Origin: CAWBLP01 sp963789495
GTDB taxonomy: Bacteria > Pseudomonadota > Alphaproteobacteria > Acetobacterales > Acetobacteraceae
Assembly: GCA_963789495.1 (NCBI GenBank)
Contig: CAWBLP010000008.1
Location: 310,001 to 374,000 of the forward strand
Direction: 5' to 3'
Length of the DNA: 64,000 bases
The position numbers and the translations under genes are program-made. The notes beneath the pieces were generated by a model that saw only the letters and a program-made list of their open reading frames with translations, did not search any database and was not told the origin of the DNA. Below are positions 11,029 to 19,488 of the stretch, piece by piece; the stretch's first letter is position 1; every line of letters begins with the position of its first letter.

Positions 11029-11163
11029 CGCGCCGCCAACCTACGGTAGTATTTTATTGCTGTAACCTCTCCAACCGGAGTGCCCCGCTGAAGTGGGCTA
11101 CGGCAATTTCATCTCCCGTCCATCACCAAGCGGCACGGTCCGGGGCGGATCGATCAGGCAAGT

Positions 11164-12582
11164 GTGCCTCATTTGCCGGAAGGCAATGTCCCTATGCTGA
11201 TCCCGCTCACATTGACCCGCGACCAACCGTTGCAGCAGCAGATCTACGAACAGTTGCGCGACCTGGTGCGGACCGGCCGGCTGGCCGCCGGCATGCGCAT
11301 GACCTCCACCCGCATGGTGGCAGATCAGTTCGGCGTGTCCCGCATCACCGTGCTGCTGACCTATGAGCGGCTGATCGCTGAGGGCTATCTGGAGACCATC
11401 CCGGCGGTGGGGACGTTCGTGAGCCGCACTCTGCCCGGCGCGACGCCGCCCGCCGTCGCCGCCGTACCCGGGCTGGCGGAGCGTGCGCCGCCGCCGCCGT
11501 GGGAGAAGGAGGTCGGCAGCCCCGATCCGAGACTGTTTCCGGCCGGACGATGGCGGGCGCTGGTGCGCAGCGCACTGGACCGGCTTGGCATGCATCTGCG
11601 CAGTTGGGACCCGAGCGGCAGCCCGGAGCTGCGGCGCGCGGTCGCCGGCTGGCTGTCCGCCTCACGCGGGCTGACGGTCGATGCCGAACAGGTGCTGATC
11701 CTCGGCAGCCGCCAGCAGGCGCTGCACCTGGCGACGCATCTGCTGCTGACGCCAGGAGCCCAGGTGGCGCTGGAAGATCCCTGTGACCGGCACAGCCTTC
11801 GCCTCTACGCCGAAAGCGGCGCCGAGATCGTTCCGATCCCGGTCGACGATGCCGGGCTGCGCACCGCCCTGCTGCCAGAGGCGCAGGTCGCGCTGGTCCA
11901 TGTCACCCCGGAACGCCAGCGTCCGCTGGGCGGTGTGCTGTCGGCGGGACGCCGGCGTTCCCTGCTGGACTGGGCCGGCCGGGTCGGCGCCACCGTGCTG
12001 GAAGAGGATTGCGACGGCGACCTGCGCTACGAGGCGATGACCGCGCCGTCGCTGATGAGCCTGGACCGTAACCAACGCGTCATCCACATCGGCTGCTTCG
12101 GCGCCACGCTCGGCCCCGGCTCCTCCCTCGGCTATATCGTGCTGCCGGATCGCCTGCTGGGCGCGGCACACGCCGCCATCCATCTGGTGGACCACCAGAC
12201 GCGCTGGATGGAAGAGGCCGCGCTGACCAGCTTCCTGGACAGCGGCGACTACGCTCGTCATGTCCATCGCGTGCGCAAGACCTATCGCCATCGCCGCGAC
12301 ACCCTGGTGCCCGCGCTGCGCGACTGTATCGATGCCTCCGCCCAAATCGCCGGCACCAGCGCCGGATTGCTGCTGAGCTGGAGCGTGCCCCGGCGGTTCG
12401 GCCCGGCCCAGGACTTCGCCGCACTGGCGCGGCGCTGCGGCCTGGACGCCGCCGCGGTGACCGGCCTGCCGGTGGTGCTGTTCGGCTACGGCGCGCCCGA
12501 CGAACAGCAGATCGAGACCGGCATTCGCCGCCTAGCGGAGGGCCTCGAAGTGATCGCAGCCGTCTCCCAGGCCTGGTGCTGA
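11164..12582 (+). CDS. MocR-type GntR regulator with aminotransferase-like domain lacking the PLP lysine
   Basis: 472 residues from the first ATG. ATG at 11194 (MLIPLTLTRDQPL) with GGAAGG ten bases upstream is the more likely start. Residues about 15-80 are a GntR winged helix (QQQIYEQLRDLVRTG...FGVSRITVLLTYERL). Residues about 120-465 are a type I aminotransferase-like domain. In MocR proteins the PLP-binding lysine sits in a Y-x-G-x-F-S-K-T-L motif; here the matching stretch reads IGCFGATLGPG, with Ala at 314, so an internal aldimine cannot form at the usual place. It is transcribed away from hemA with a shared 291-base control region, so regulation of hemA, perhaps by sensing something other than PLP, is an inference. 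Confidence 0.88.
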   Translation: MPHLPEGNVPMLIPLTLTRDQPLQQQIYEQLRDLVRTGRLAAGMRMTSTRMVADQFGVSRITVLLTYERLIAEGYLETIPAVGTFVSRTLPGATPPAVAAVPGLAERAPPPPWEKEVGSPDPRLFPAGRWRALVRSALDRLGMHLRSWDPSGSPELRRAVAGWLSASRGLTVDAEQVLILGSRQQALHLATHLLLTPGAQVALEDPCDRHSLRLYAESGAEIVPIPVDDAGLRTALLPEAQVALVHVTPERQRPLGGVLSAGRRRSLLDWAGRVGATVLEEDCDGDLRYEAMTAPSLMSLDRNQRVIHIGCFGATLGPGSSLGYIVLPDRLLGAAHAAIHLVDHQTRWMEEAALTSFLDSGDYARHVHRVRKTYRHRRDTLVPALRDCIDASAQIAGTSAGLLLSWSVPRRFGPAQDFAALARRCGLDAAAVTGLPVVLFGYGAPDEQQIETGIRRLAEGLEVIAAVSQAWC

Positions 12583-12761
12583 GCTGACTGGACGCGTCGG
12601 GTTCCCGTCATGGCCGGGCTTGACCCGACCGTCGACACCGGAACGATCGGGTCGCGCCGTCCGCACTTTCTGGGCAGGTGGCGGGGTCAGGCTCCGCCAC
12701 GATGGAGGAAGTGCAGGGCTCGCCTGCCGGGTTCTGCTTCATTTTACTCCTCATTTACTTA

Positions 12762-14088
12762 GGCGACGCCCAAAGACTACCGAATCGCGTGAGGTCCGGT
12801 GGCGTTGACTTTCTGTGAGGAAGATTCCGGCGCGGGCAAGTTCCGTTCAGACTCGTGGGATGACAGACAGATCAGTGATTCGCGAACGGTACACGGCGGT
12901 TGAGCGTGGTCTGAACGAACGGTCTCGCCGCCTGCTTGCGGCGGTGGAGGCCAAAACGGCCGGCCATGGTGGGATCACCGCCGTTTCCCATGCGACGGGC
13001 GTCGCCCGCAGTACGATCGGCCGGGGGTTGAAAGATCTGGCTGCTCCAGGCTCGTTGTCTGGTGTGGTTCGACGGCCCGGTGGTGGTGGTCCAACCTTGA
13101 TCGCGAAAGACCCGGCTCTTCTGGCAAACCTACGTCAATTGGTTGAACCCGCGACGATGGGCGATCCGATGCGGCCGCTGATGTGGGTGTCGAAAAGCCA
13201 TGCGAAGCTGGCGGCGGCATTGCGTGAGATGGGACACAAGATCGCGGATAGCAGCATCCCCAAATTGCTGGGCTTGCTGAAATATCGTCGGCAGGTGAAC
13301 CGCAAGACCCTGGAAGGCAGCCATAATCCCGACCGTGACGCCCAGTTCGAACACATCAACGCCGCTGTCATCGCCACGCAGGCGGCCGGTCAGCCGGTGA
13401 TATCGATCGATACGAAGAAAAAGGAACTGGTCGGCTCATATAAGAATGCCGGCAGCGACTATCGTCCACAAGGCTGCGCCGACAAGGTCAACGTGCATGA
13501 CTTCGTTGACAAGGAGCTTGGGAAAGCCATCCCGTACGGCATTTACGATATCACCGCAAACGCGGGTTGCGTGAGCGTTGGGATCGACAATGATACTGCC
13601 CAGTTCGCGGTTAACTCGATTTGCCGTTGGCTGGAACTGATGGGCCGCGAACGATATCCGGACATGAAGACACTGATGATCACGGCCGATGGCGGCGGCT
13701 CGAACGGTTCGCGTGTACGCCTGTTCAAAGTCGAGCTTCAGAAGTTGGCTGACGAAGCCGCTCTGACGCTACAGGTCTGTCACTATCCACCAGGGACCTC
13801 AAAGTGGAACAAGATTGAGCATCGCCTGTTCTGCCACATCACCCAGACTTGGCGCGGCAAACCACTGACCAGCCGGGAGACAGTCGTCGAATTGATCGCC
13901 TCCACAACGACCAAAACCGGCCTGACCGTCCGCTGCGAACTCGATACTCGCATCTATCCGAAGGGCCTGAAGGTCGAGGATGCGGACATGGCAACCCTCA
14001 ATATCACGGGTCATGCGTTCCATCCGGAATGGAATTATACGATCTCCCCGAGACAGCCGCGGTGAAGCGGTAGTCTTTGGGCGTCGCC
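12762..14088 (+). mobile_element. ISAzo13-family insertion sequence
   Basis: 1327 bp bounded by perfect 21-bp inverted repeats, 12762-12782 and 14068-14088 (ends GGCGACGCC...). TTA on both outer sides (12759-12761 and 14089-14091) is the likely 3-bp target duplication. The ends start with GG as in this family. It holds one intact transposase gene, so it may still be mobile. It lies between the MocR gene and the cytochrome cluster. Confidence 0.88.
12815..14065 (+). CDS. ISAzo13-family transposase
   Basis: 416 residues (or 401 from ATG at 12860, which begins the family-like MTDRSVIRERYTAVERGL). A helix-turn-helix region (ITAVSHATGVARSTIGRGL) is followed by a DDE catalytic core: D in ISIDTKKKEL, D in MITADGGGSNG and the conserved end PPGTSKWNKIEHRLF with the third acidic residue. 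No internal stop or frameshift. It cuts and joins the ends of its own element. Confidence 0.9.
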   Translation: MRKIPARASSVQTRGMTDRSVIRERYTAVERGLNERSRRLLAAVEAKTAGHGGITAVSHATGVARSTIGRGLKDLAAPGSLSGVVRRPGGGGPTLIAKDPALLANLRQLVEPATMGDPMRPLMWVSKSHAKLAAALREMGHKIADSSIPKLLGLLKYRRQVNRKTLEGSHNPDRDAQFEHINAAVIATQAAGQPVISIDTKKKELVGSYKNAGSDYRPQGCADKVNVHDFVDKELGKAIPYGIYDITANAGCVSVGIDNDTAQFAVNSICRWLELMGRERYPDMKTLMITADGGGSNGSRVRLFKVELQKLADEAALTLQVCHYPPGTSKWNKIEHRLFCHITQTWRGKPLTSRETVVELIASTTTKTGLTVRCELDTRIYPKGLKVEDADMATLNITGHAFHPEWNYTISPRQPR

Positions 14089-14358
14089 TTAGCGATCAGT
14101 CAGCGAGGCGACACCGGCGTGATCACGGCACTGTCCACTCCGTCGTGGCAGGGCAGTGCCCTGACGTCCCGATCCCTGACGAACGGGCATGAGGGCGCCG
14201 CACGCCCACCCGACCGGTCTCGGTTACACTGGTATCATTAATTTCTGGAAAGCTGGGGCTACAGCCGACCTCGCGCGCAGGTGATCCTTTGCTTGGCAGA
14301 CTGTCATCGGCGCCGAAGTCGTGCCGCTGACGTTGCCAAGGAAGGCGAAATTGGCCCT

Positions 14359-14988
14359 ATGTTACGGACTAATCCTGAACCAGGCTCGACGCGGTCATTG
14401 TTCCAGCGGCTGACCGCCTGGACGTGCCGCAACTGGCGGTTCGGCGCGATCGCTGGCGGCGGCGTGGTCGTCGGCCTGGTGTTGTTCGCCACCTGGACCT
14501 CCGCCATCGAATACACCAACCACACGGAGTTCTGCATCACCTGCCACGTGATGAAGGAGACCGTGTACAAGGAATACACCCAGACAATACACTTCAAGAA
14601 CAAGCACGGCGTGCATGCCGGCTGCCCGGACTGCCATGTGCCGCAATATGACTGGATCGCCGAGGCGCAGGCCAAGATCGGCACGGTCACTGAGCTGTAT
14701 GCGTTCTTCTTCGGCGGCATGAGCAATGTCGCGAATTTCGAGAAGGAACGGCCGGAGCTGGCCAAGGTGGTATGGGCCAAGTTCGCCGCCAACAACGCCC
14801 GCGAATGCCGGCACTGCCATGACTACAGCAACATGGTGTTCGACGAGCAGAAGCCCAGCGCACGCGTCAAGCATGAAGACGCGATGAAGACCAACGAGAA
14901 CTGCATCGACTGCCACAAGGGCATTGCTCACCACAACTACGAGCAGAAATCCGAGGCGCCGGCACCCAGCAGCTTCGAGCTTCAGTAA
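14359..14988 (+). CDS. NapC/NirT-family tetraheme cytochrome c (CymA-like quinol dehydrogenase)
   Basis: 209 residues from ATG at 14359, which gives a short cytoplasmic head, one membrane helix (about 28-48, FGAIAGGGVVVGLVLF) and a periplasmic domain. Four heme sites are visible: CITCH (59-63), CPDCH, CRHCH and CIDCH. This is the CymA/NapC layout: it oxidises membrane quinol and passes electrons to periplasmic cytochromes, or works in reverse. It is first of four plus-strand genes encoding a cytochrome, a decaheme cytochrome and an outer-membrane barrel, so it is probably the inner-membrane entry point of that conduit. A possible ribosome site, aaggaagg, lies about 14-21 bases upstream. Confidence 0.93.
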   Translation: MLRTNPEPGSTRSLFQRLTAWTCRNWRFGAIAGGGVVVGLVLFATWTSAIEYTNHTEFCITCHVMKETVYKEYTQTIHFKNKHGVHAGCPDCHVPQYDWIAEAQAKIGTVTELYAFFFGGMSNVANFEKERPELAKVVWAKFAANNARECRHCHDYSNMVFDEQKPSARVKHEDAMKTNENCIDCHKGIAHHNYEQKSEAPAPSSFELQ

Positions 14989-15012
14989 CACGTGACAAAA
15001 GCGAGCCGCACC

Positions 15013-15996
15013 ATGATCAAGTCGATCTCGTTCTGGTTCCTCACCGCCGCCGCCGGACTGGCCGCCATGCTGGCGGGTGCGGGCGCGCAGGCCGCCGGGA
15101 TCAACTGGTCGGGCGTGGCCGGCAAGCAGATCGTGCTGTTCTACCCGGGGCAGTCCAGTTGGGAATGGGCGCTGACGCCATCCGACATGTCCGGCGCGGA
15201 GGACTTCCGCAAGGGCAAGGACTGCGGCACCTGCCATATCGGTGAAGAAAAGGACATGGGTCCGCAGATCGTGACCGGCAAGCCGCGGGTGTTCAAGACC
15301 GGCGAGAAGCCGTCGATCGAGCCGACGCCGATCCCGGGCAAGCCTGGCGCCATCTCGGCCACGGTGAAGGTGGCGAATGACGGCACCAGTCTGTACGTGC
15401 ATCTGGAGTTCAACGAGGGCGCGCAGCCGAACGCGAAGCAGGACCCGAACTACGCCACCAAGGTCACCGTCATGTTCGACGACGGCAAGGTACCGGAGGC
15501 GAATCGCGGCGGCTGCTGGGCGGCGTGCCATGACGATCTGACCGGGATGCCGAGCGCGCAGGGCGCGACTCGGACGATGTATCTGCCACGCACCCATGCG
15601 AAGCTGACGCGGCACGGCGCGGGCGACACGCTGGCGGCGCCGGACCAGCTCGCGAAGCTCAAGGCCGACGGCTACCATCTGGAATACTGGCAGGCGCTGC
15701 TGAATCCCGGACAGCCCGCCAAGGCAGCGAACGAGATCGTGTTCGACAAACGCACCGCGGTCAGCCCGACCGTGGTGACGGCGGACGCGACGCAGACCGG
15801 CGGCACCTGGTCGGTGACGCTGAGCCGGAAGCTGAACGCCGGCCCGCCATTCGCCGCCATCGTCCCGGGCGGCACCTACCACCTCGCCTTCGCGATCCAC
15901 GCCGGCCACACCGCACATCGTTTCCACTACGTCTCGTACGAACGGACGCTGATGCTGAACAGCGGCAACGCCGACCTTGTCGCCGTGAAACAATAG
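15013..15996 (+). CDS. Periplasmic cytochrome with ethylbenzene-dehydrogenase-like (EB_dh) heme domain
   Basis: 327 residues from ATG at 15013 (a GTG at 14992 is possible). A Sec signal (FWFLTAAAGLAAMLAGAGAQA) is followed by a short N-terminal region with one canonical c-type site, CGTCH. Next comes a region resembling the gamma-subunit/EB_dh heme domain of DMSO-reductase-family enzymes (FDDGKVPE...; C-terminal HLAFAIHAGHTAHRFHYVSYE). An unusual CWAACH (CX3CH) lies at about 15517-15534. It starts about 24 bases after the NapC gene. Likely a periplasmic electron carrier between the quinol dehydrogenase and the decaheme protein; the partner is not known. Confidence 0.75.
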   Translation: MIKSISFWFLTAAAGLAAMLAGAGAQAAGINWSGVAGKQIVLFYPGQSSWEWALTPSDMSGAEDFRKGKDCGTCHIGEEKDMGPQIVTGKPRVFKTGEKPSIEPTPIPGKPGAISATVKVANDGTSLYVHLEFNEGAQPNAKQDPNYATKVTVMFDDGKVPEANRGGCWAACHDDLTGMPSAQGATRTMYLPRTHAKLTRHGAGDTLAAPDQLAKLKADGYHLEYWQALLNPGQPAKAANEIVFDKRTAVSPTVVTADATQTGGTWSVTLSRKLNAGPPFAAIVPGGTYHLAFAIHAGHTAHRFHYVSYERTLMLNSGNADLVAVKQ

Positions 15997-16033
15997 CAGG
16001 CGCGCACCCACCATCACCCACGAGGAACGGTCC

Positions 16034-16979
16034 ATGCGCACCATCCTGAATGCGGTGCTCCTCTCCGGCTTCCTGTTGCTGGCAGGCGTATTGCCGGCCG
16101 CGGCGCAGACCCGGCCGACGTCGGCACCGGCCGCGCCGCATCCGGCCGAACTGGCCGGTGGCGGGGCGCAGACCTGCCTGAAATGTCACAGCACCGACGC
16201 CAAGGTGGTGCCGATCCTGCAGACGCCGCATGCCGTGAAGGGCGATCCGCATTCGCCGTTCGGTCAGGAGGGATGCGAGTCCGTGCCACGGCCCGAGCGC
16301 CGCCCATGTTGCAAGCCGGTCCAACGAGCCGAATGTGGTGTTCAAGGGTCCGGCGACCTCGCCGGTGGCGGAGCGCAACCAGCAATGCCTGACCTGCCAT
16401 CAATCCGGCCTGCGGATGAACTGGCAGGGCAGCCAGCACGCGCGCAATGATATCGCCTGCAACGACTGCCACACCATCCATGTGGTGAAGGACCCGGTGC
16501 TGGTGAAGTTCACGCAGCCGCAGAAATGCTTCACCTGCCATGCCGAACAACGTGCTGACAGCTTCAAGTTTTCCCACCACCCGATCCGCGAGGGCAAGGT
16601 GGTGTGCAGCGACTGCCACAACCCGCACGGCTCGCCCGGCCCGAAGCTGCTGAAGGAATTCACCGTCAACGAGACCTGCTACACCTGCCACATGGAGAAG
16701 CGTGGCCCGCTGCTGTGGGAACACGCGCCGGTGCGCGAGAACTGCCTGAACTGCCACACGCCGCACGGCTCCACTCAGGCACGTCTGCTGATCGAGCGGC
16801 CGCCCTATCTGTGCCAGGACTGCCACGCCAACAGCGGCCACCAGGCGCAACCCTTCGCCGGGCAGAACCTGCCGGGGCAACTGGTGCAGAACTTCCGGGC
16901 GTTCGGCCGAGGCTGCGTCAACTGCCACTCCCAGGTGCACGGCTCGAACAGTCCGGCCGGCGCTTTCCTGACACGCTAG
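16034..16979 (+). pseudogene. Decaheme cytochrome c, MtrA/DmsE family, one frameshift
   Basis: Signal peptide (LLSGFLLLAGVLPAAAQ) followed by ten heme sites: CLKCH, CESCH, CLTCH, CNDCH, CFTCH, CSDCH, CYTCH, CLNCH, CQDCH and CVNCH. This is exactly the decaheme pattern of MtrA, DmsE and PioA. One extra G at 16283 (gag tcc g tgc cac) shifts the frame inside the second site. Removing it restores CESCH and a 314-residue protein, so a sequence error is likely. Such proteins sit inside the MtrB/PioB barrel and form an electron wire across the outer membrane. GAGGAAC lies 7 bases before the ATG. The barrel gene starts 19 bases after the stop. Confidence 0.9.
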
Positions 16980-16998
16980 CAAGGCGGAGTACGCGACA

Positions 16999-19269
16999 AT
17001 GAAACTCCTGCGTTCTCTCAAGGCTGCTCTCGCGGCTAGCGTCTGTCTCCTGCCGCTGCAGGCCGTCGCCCAGGGCAGCGACAGTTTCGAGATCGGCGAC
17101 AAGCCGGCGGAGGCCGCACCGGCCCCGGTCAAGAACAACTGGATCTCGATCGGCGGACAGTACCAGAGCCAGGGGTCGTATTATTTCGGACGCTACACCG
17201 GCGCGACCCATCCCGGCTTCTATGGCCTCGGCGACTTCCATCTGGGAGGCCGCGATCCGTGGGACTCCGGTGGCACACATTACTGGGAGCTGCTGGGCAA
17301 CAACCTTGGCTACGATGACCGGTCGGCCAGTCTGAAGGTCGGCCAGCAGGGCACCTGGGGGTTGACCGTCTACTATGACGGCATCCCCTATTTCGCCACC
17401 GACAGCTTCCTTACGGTGTGGGACCGGTCCGGCAACCTGGCCGCCGGCGTGGCGCCCGGATCGGCGCACAGCACGGCCAGTGTCTCCAGCCGGCTGTGGA
17501 ACACGCCGCTCAGCACGCGGCGCGACATATTCGGCGGCACCGGGAGATACCAGTGGCGCGGCTGGACCTTCTCGACCGCGTTCAAGCACGACCACAAGGA
17601 AGGGATGCAGGCCAACTCGCTTGCCATCCTGGCCGCGCCCGCGGCCACCGCGACCACGCTGACCGCTGCCGGCCTGGGCTACTTCGCGCAACCGATCGAC
17701 TGGGACATCGATCGCTACGACGCCACCGCCGCCTATGGCAACGAGCGGTTCCAGGCGCAGGTGGGCTACACCTACTCGCAGTTCACCGACAACGTGCCGG
17801 TGTTCCATGCACTGAACCCGTTCGCCTTCCCCTCCGCCGCGACGCTTGGCCCGAGCGGATCGAGCCCGGCTCGGGTCAGTTCATTCTACACCGCGCCGCC
17901 ATCGAATTCCGAGCACCAGGTGAAGGTGCTGCTCGGCTACAATTTCAGCCCCACGATGCGGCTGAATGCCAACTTCGCCTACGGCCTGCAGATGCAGAAT
18001 GCCGGCTACCAGCCGTTCAACGGCAACGGCAATGCCAATCTGAACGCCTATAGCGTACCGCGTTCCAGCTTCGACGGGCTGGTGCAGACCGTGTTCGGCA
18101 ACGTCGCGTTCACCGCGCAGCCGTTGCCGAAGATGGATATACGGCTGGCCTATACGATCGACGACCGCGCCAACCAGAGTCCGCGCAACAGATATGTGTT
18201 CAGCGCGGTGGACAATGCCACCGTCACCACGCCGAGCAGCGGCTATTACAATCTGCCGTACAGCTATAACCACCAGAGTGCGACGGCGGAGGTGGGGTAC
18301 CGGCTGCTGCCGCAGACCAAGGTGTCGGTGGGCTACCAGTTCGACGATACCTACCGGACCTATGCCGATGCATCGGTGGTGATCGAGAACACCGCCTGGG
18401 CGCGGATCCGCAGCCAGGTCATGCCCGACGTGTTCGCCGCCCTGCGCTACGCCCATTCCGACCGCGAGGCGCATAATTACGACCGCAACGCAAACTGGCG
18501 GTATCTGTGCGGCGGTGCGCAGTGCGAATCCGAGCCCGCCGGGCTGGTAATGTATTACCTGGCGTCGCGCACCCGAGACGAGGTGAAGGGCACGCTGGAC
18601 TGGTCGCCGACCCACGCCATCACCACCTCGATGATGGTACGGTTCGCCAACGACAATTACGGCGACTCCACCTATGGCATGCGCAGCAACTACAATCTGT
18701 CACTCGGCCCGGACGTCACCTATCAGGTATCGAAGGGGCTGGTTGCGCACGCCTACTACACGTTCCAGCAGATCTACTACAATCAGAACAGCTTGTATGC
18801 GAGCGCCGGCACCGGCACCGGGCCGACCGGTACCGGCTACCGCGCGCCCTGGAACCTGAAGACCACCGACCAGACCCATACGGTCGGCGTCACGGTGGAC
18901 TGGCAGGCCATTCCGGAAGTGCTGAAATTCACCGCCGACTACAACCTGTCCTACGGCAACACGAACTACGCACTGGGCGACGGCGGTTACCTGGTGGGTG
19001 GCCGGGTCAGCGCCACCACTCTGGCGAACCTGGCGGTCCAGCCCCTGCCCGACGTGACGGCACTGCTGAACGCCATCAGCATCCGCGGCGAATACAGCTT
19101 CCGCCCGAATATGACGCTGATGTTCGGCTACGCCTACGAACGCTTCAGCTACGCGGATTACGCCTATGGTGCGGGCTCGACGCAATACGTCAACGCGTTC
19201 CTGCCCGGCACCTACAAACCGAACTACGCCATCCACGTGGTGGGCGCCGGCTTGCGCTACCGGTTCTGA
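16999..19269 (+). CDS. MtrB/PioB-family outer-membrane beta-barrel protein
   Basis: 756 residues. A signal peptide (to about residue 25, ...LQAVAQ) is followed by a long series of alternating amphipathic strands rich in Tyr and Gly (for example WISIGGQYQSQGSYYFGRY, FRPNMTLMFGYAYERF). It ends in ...GLRYRF, with the C-terminal phenylalanine of outer-membrane barrels. The family forms the sheath for an MtrA/DmsE decaheme cytochrome, letting electrons cross the outer membrane. The N-terminal CXXC of Shewanella MtrB is absent. The partner cytochrome gene lies just upstream; a putative ribosome site AAGGCGGAG precedes the ATG. No MtrC/OmcA-like surface cytochrome or DmsA-like reductase follows. Instead an insertion sequence begins 128 bases later. 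Confidence 0.88.
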   Translation: MKLLRSLKAALAASVCLLPLQAVAQGSDSFEIGDKPAEAAPAPVKNNWISIGGQYQSQGSYYFGRYTGATHPGFYGLGDFHLGGRDPWDSGGTHYWELLGNNLGYDDRSASLKVGQQGTWGLTVYYDGIPYFATDSFLTVWDRSGNLAAGVAPGSAHSTASVSSRLWNTPLSTRRDIFGGTGRYQWRGWTFSTAFKHDHKEGMQANSLAILAAPAATATTLTAAGLGYFAQPIDWDIDRYDATAAYGNERFQAQVGYTYSQFTDNVPVFHALNPFAFPSAATLGPSGSSPARVSSFYTAPPSNSEHQVKVLLGYNFSPTMRLNANFAYGLQMQNAGYQPFNGNGNANLNAYSVPRSSFDGLVQTVFGNVAFTAQPLPKMDIRLAYTIDDRANQSPRNRYVFSAVDNATVTTPSSGYYNLPYSYNHQSATAEVGYRLLPQTKVSVGYQFDDTYRTYADASVVIENTAWARIRSQVMPDVFAALRYAHSDREAHNYDRNANWRYLCGGAQCESEPAGLVMYYLASRTRDEVKGTLDWSPTHAITTSMMVRFANDNYGDSTYGMRSNYNLSLGPDVTYQVSKGLVAHAYYTFQQIYYNQNSLYASAGTGTGPTGTGYRAPWNLKTTDQTHTVGVTVDWQAIPEVLKFTADYNLSYGNTNYALGDGGYLVGGRVSATTLANLAVQPLPDVTALLNAISIRGEYSFRPNMTLMFGYAYERFSYADYAYGAGSTQYVNAFLPGTYKPNYAIHVVGAGLRYRF

Positions 19270-19360
19270 GCCGTATCTGCCGGGCCGGCGCATGCGGCGA
19301 GTCCGGTCGGTGCGGCGACCGGATCGCGATGTTGCCGCAAACCCCATCCGGGGCAGGGCA

Positions 19361-19379
19361 ACGCGCCCGAACAGGTAAT
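19361..19379 (+). repeat. 19-bp direct repeat, left copy
   Basis: acgcgcccgaacaggtaat, identical to 20748-20766. The two copies flank the insertion sequence at 19397-20731 but stand 16-17 bases outside its inverted repeats. Confidence 0.8.
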
Positions 19380-19436
19380 GTCGCTAGCGCGTCAACCTGT
19401 CCGGTTTTGGTAGCGCGTGATCTGTCCGCTTCGTTC

Positions 19437-19472
19437 CTGCTCTGTGCCGGGGCATGCCCCGGCACAGAGCAG
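19437..19472. terminator. 36-bp perfect palindrome downstream of the transposase
   Basis: ctgctctgtgccggggca and its exact complement meet with no unpaired loop, giving an 18-bp stem if folded. It lies 17 bases beyond the corrected transposase stop, so it could end transcription in both directions or shield the IS from outside transcripts. No T-run. Confidence 0.45.
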
Positions 19473-19488
19473 CCGCACTGGAAGCGTG

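Noticed and set aside
12601..12640. REP-like fragment (gtcatggccgggcttgaccc) near the ISAzo13 element
   Set aside because: Resembles short palindromic repeats of alphaproteobacteria, but only one partial copy is seen here, so it is not called.
14092..14358. FNR-type site before the cytochrome cluster
   Set aside because: I scanned for TTGAT-N4-ATCAA and found no acceptable match. The region only shows an A+T-richer patch near 14230-14250.
14395..16044. 549-residue minus-strand reading across the NapC and EB_dh genes
   Set aside because: The plus strand encodes four- and one-heme cytochromes with signal/anchor segments. The minus reading is a shadow.
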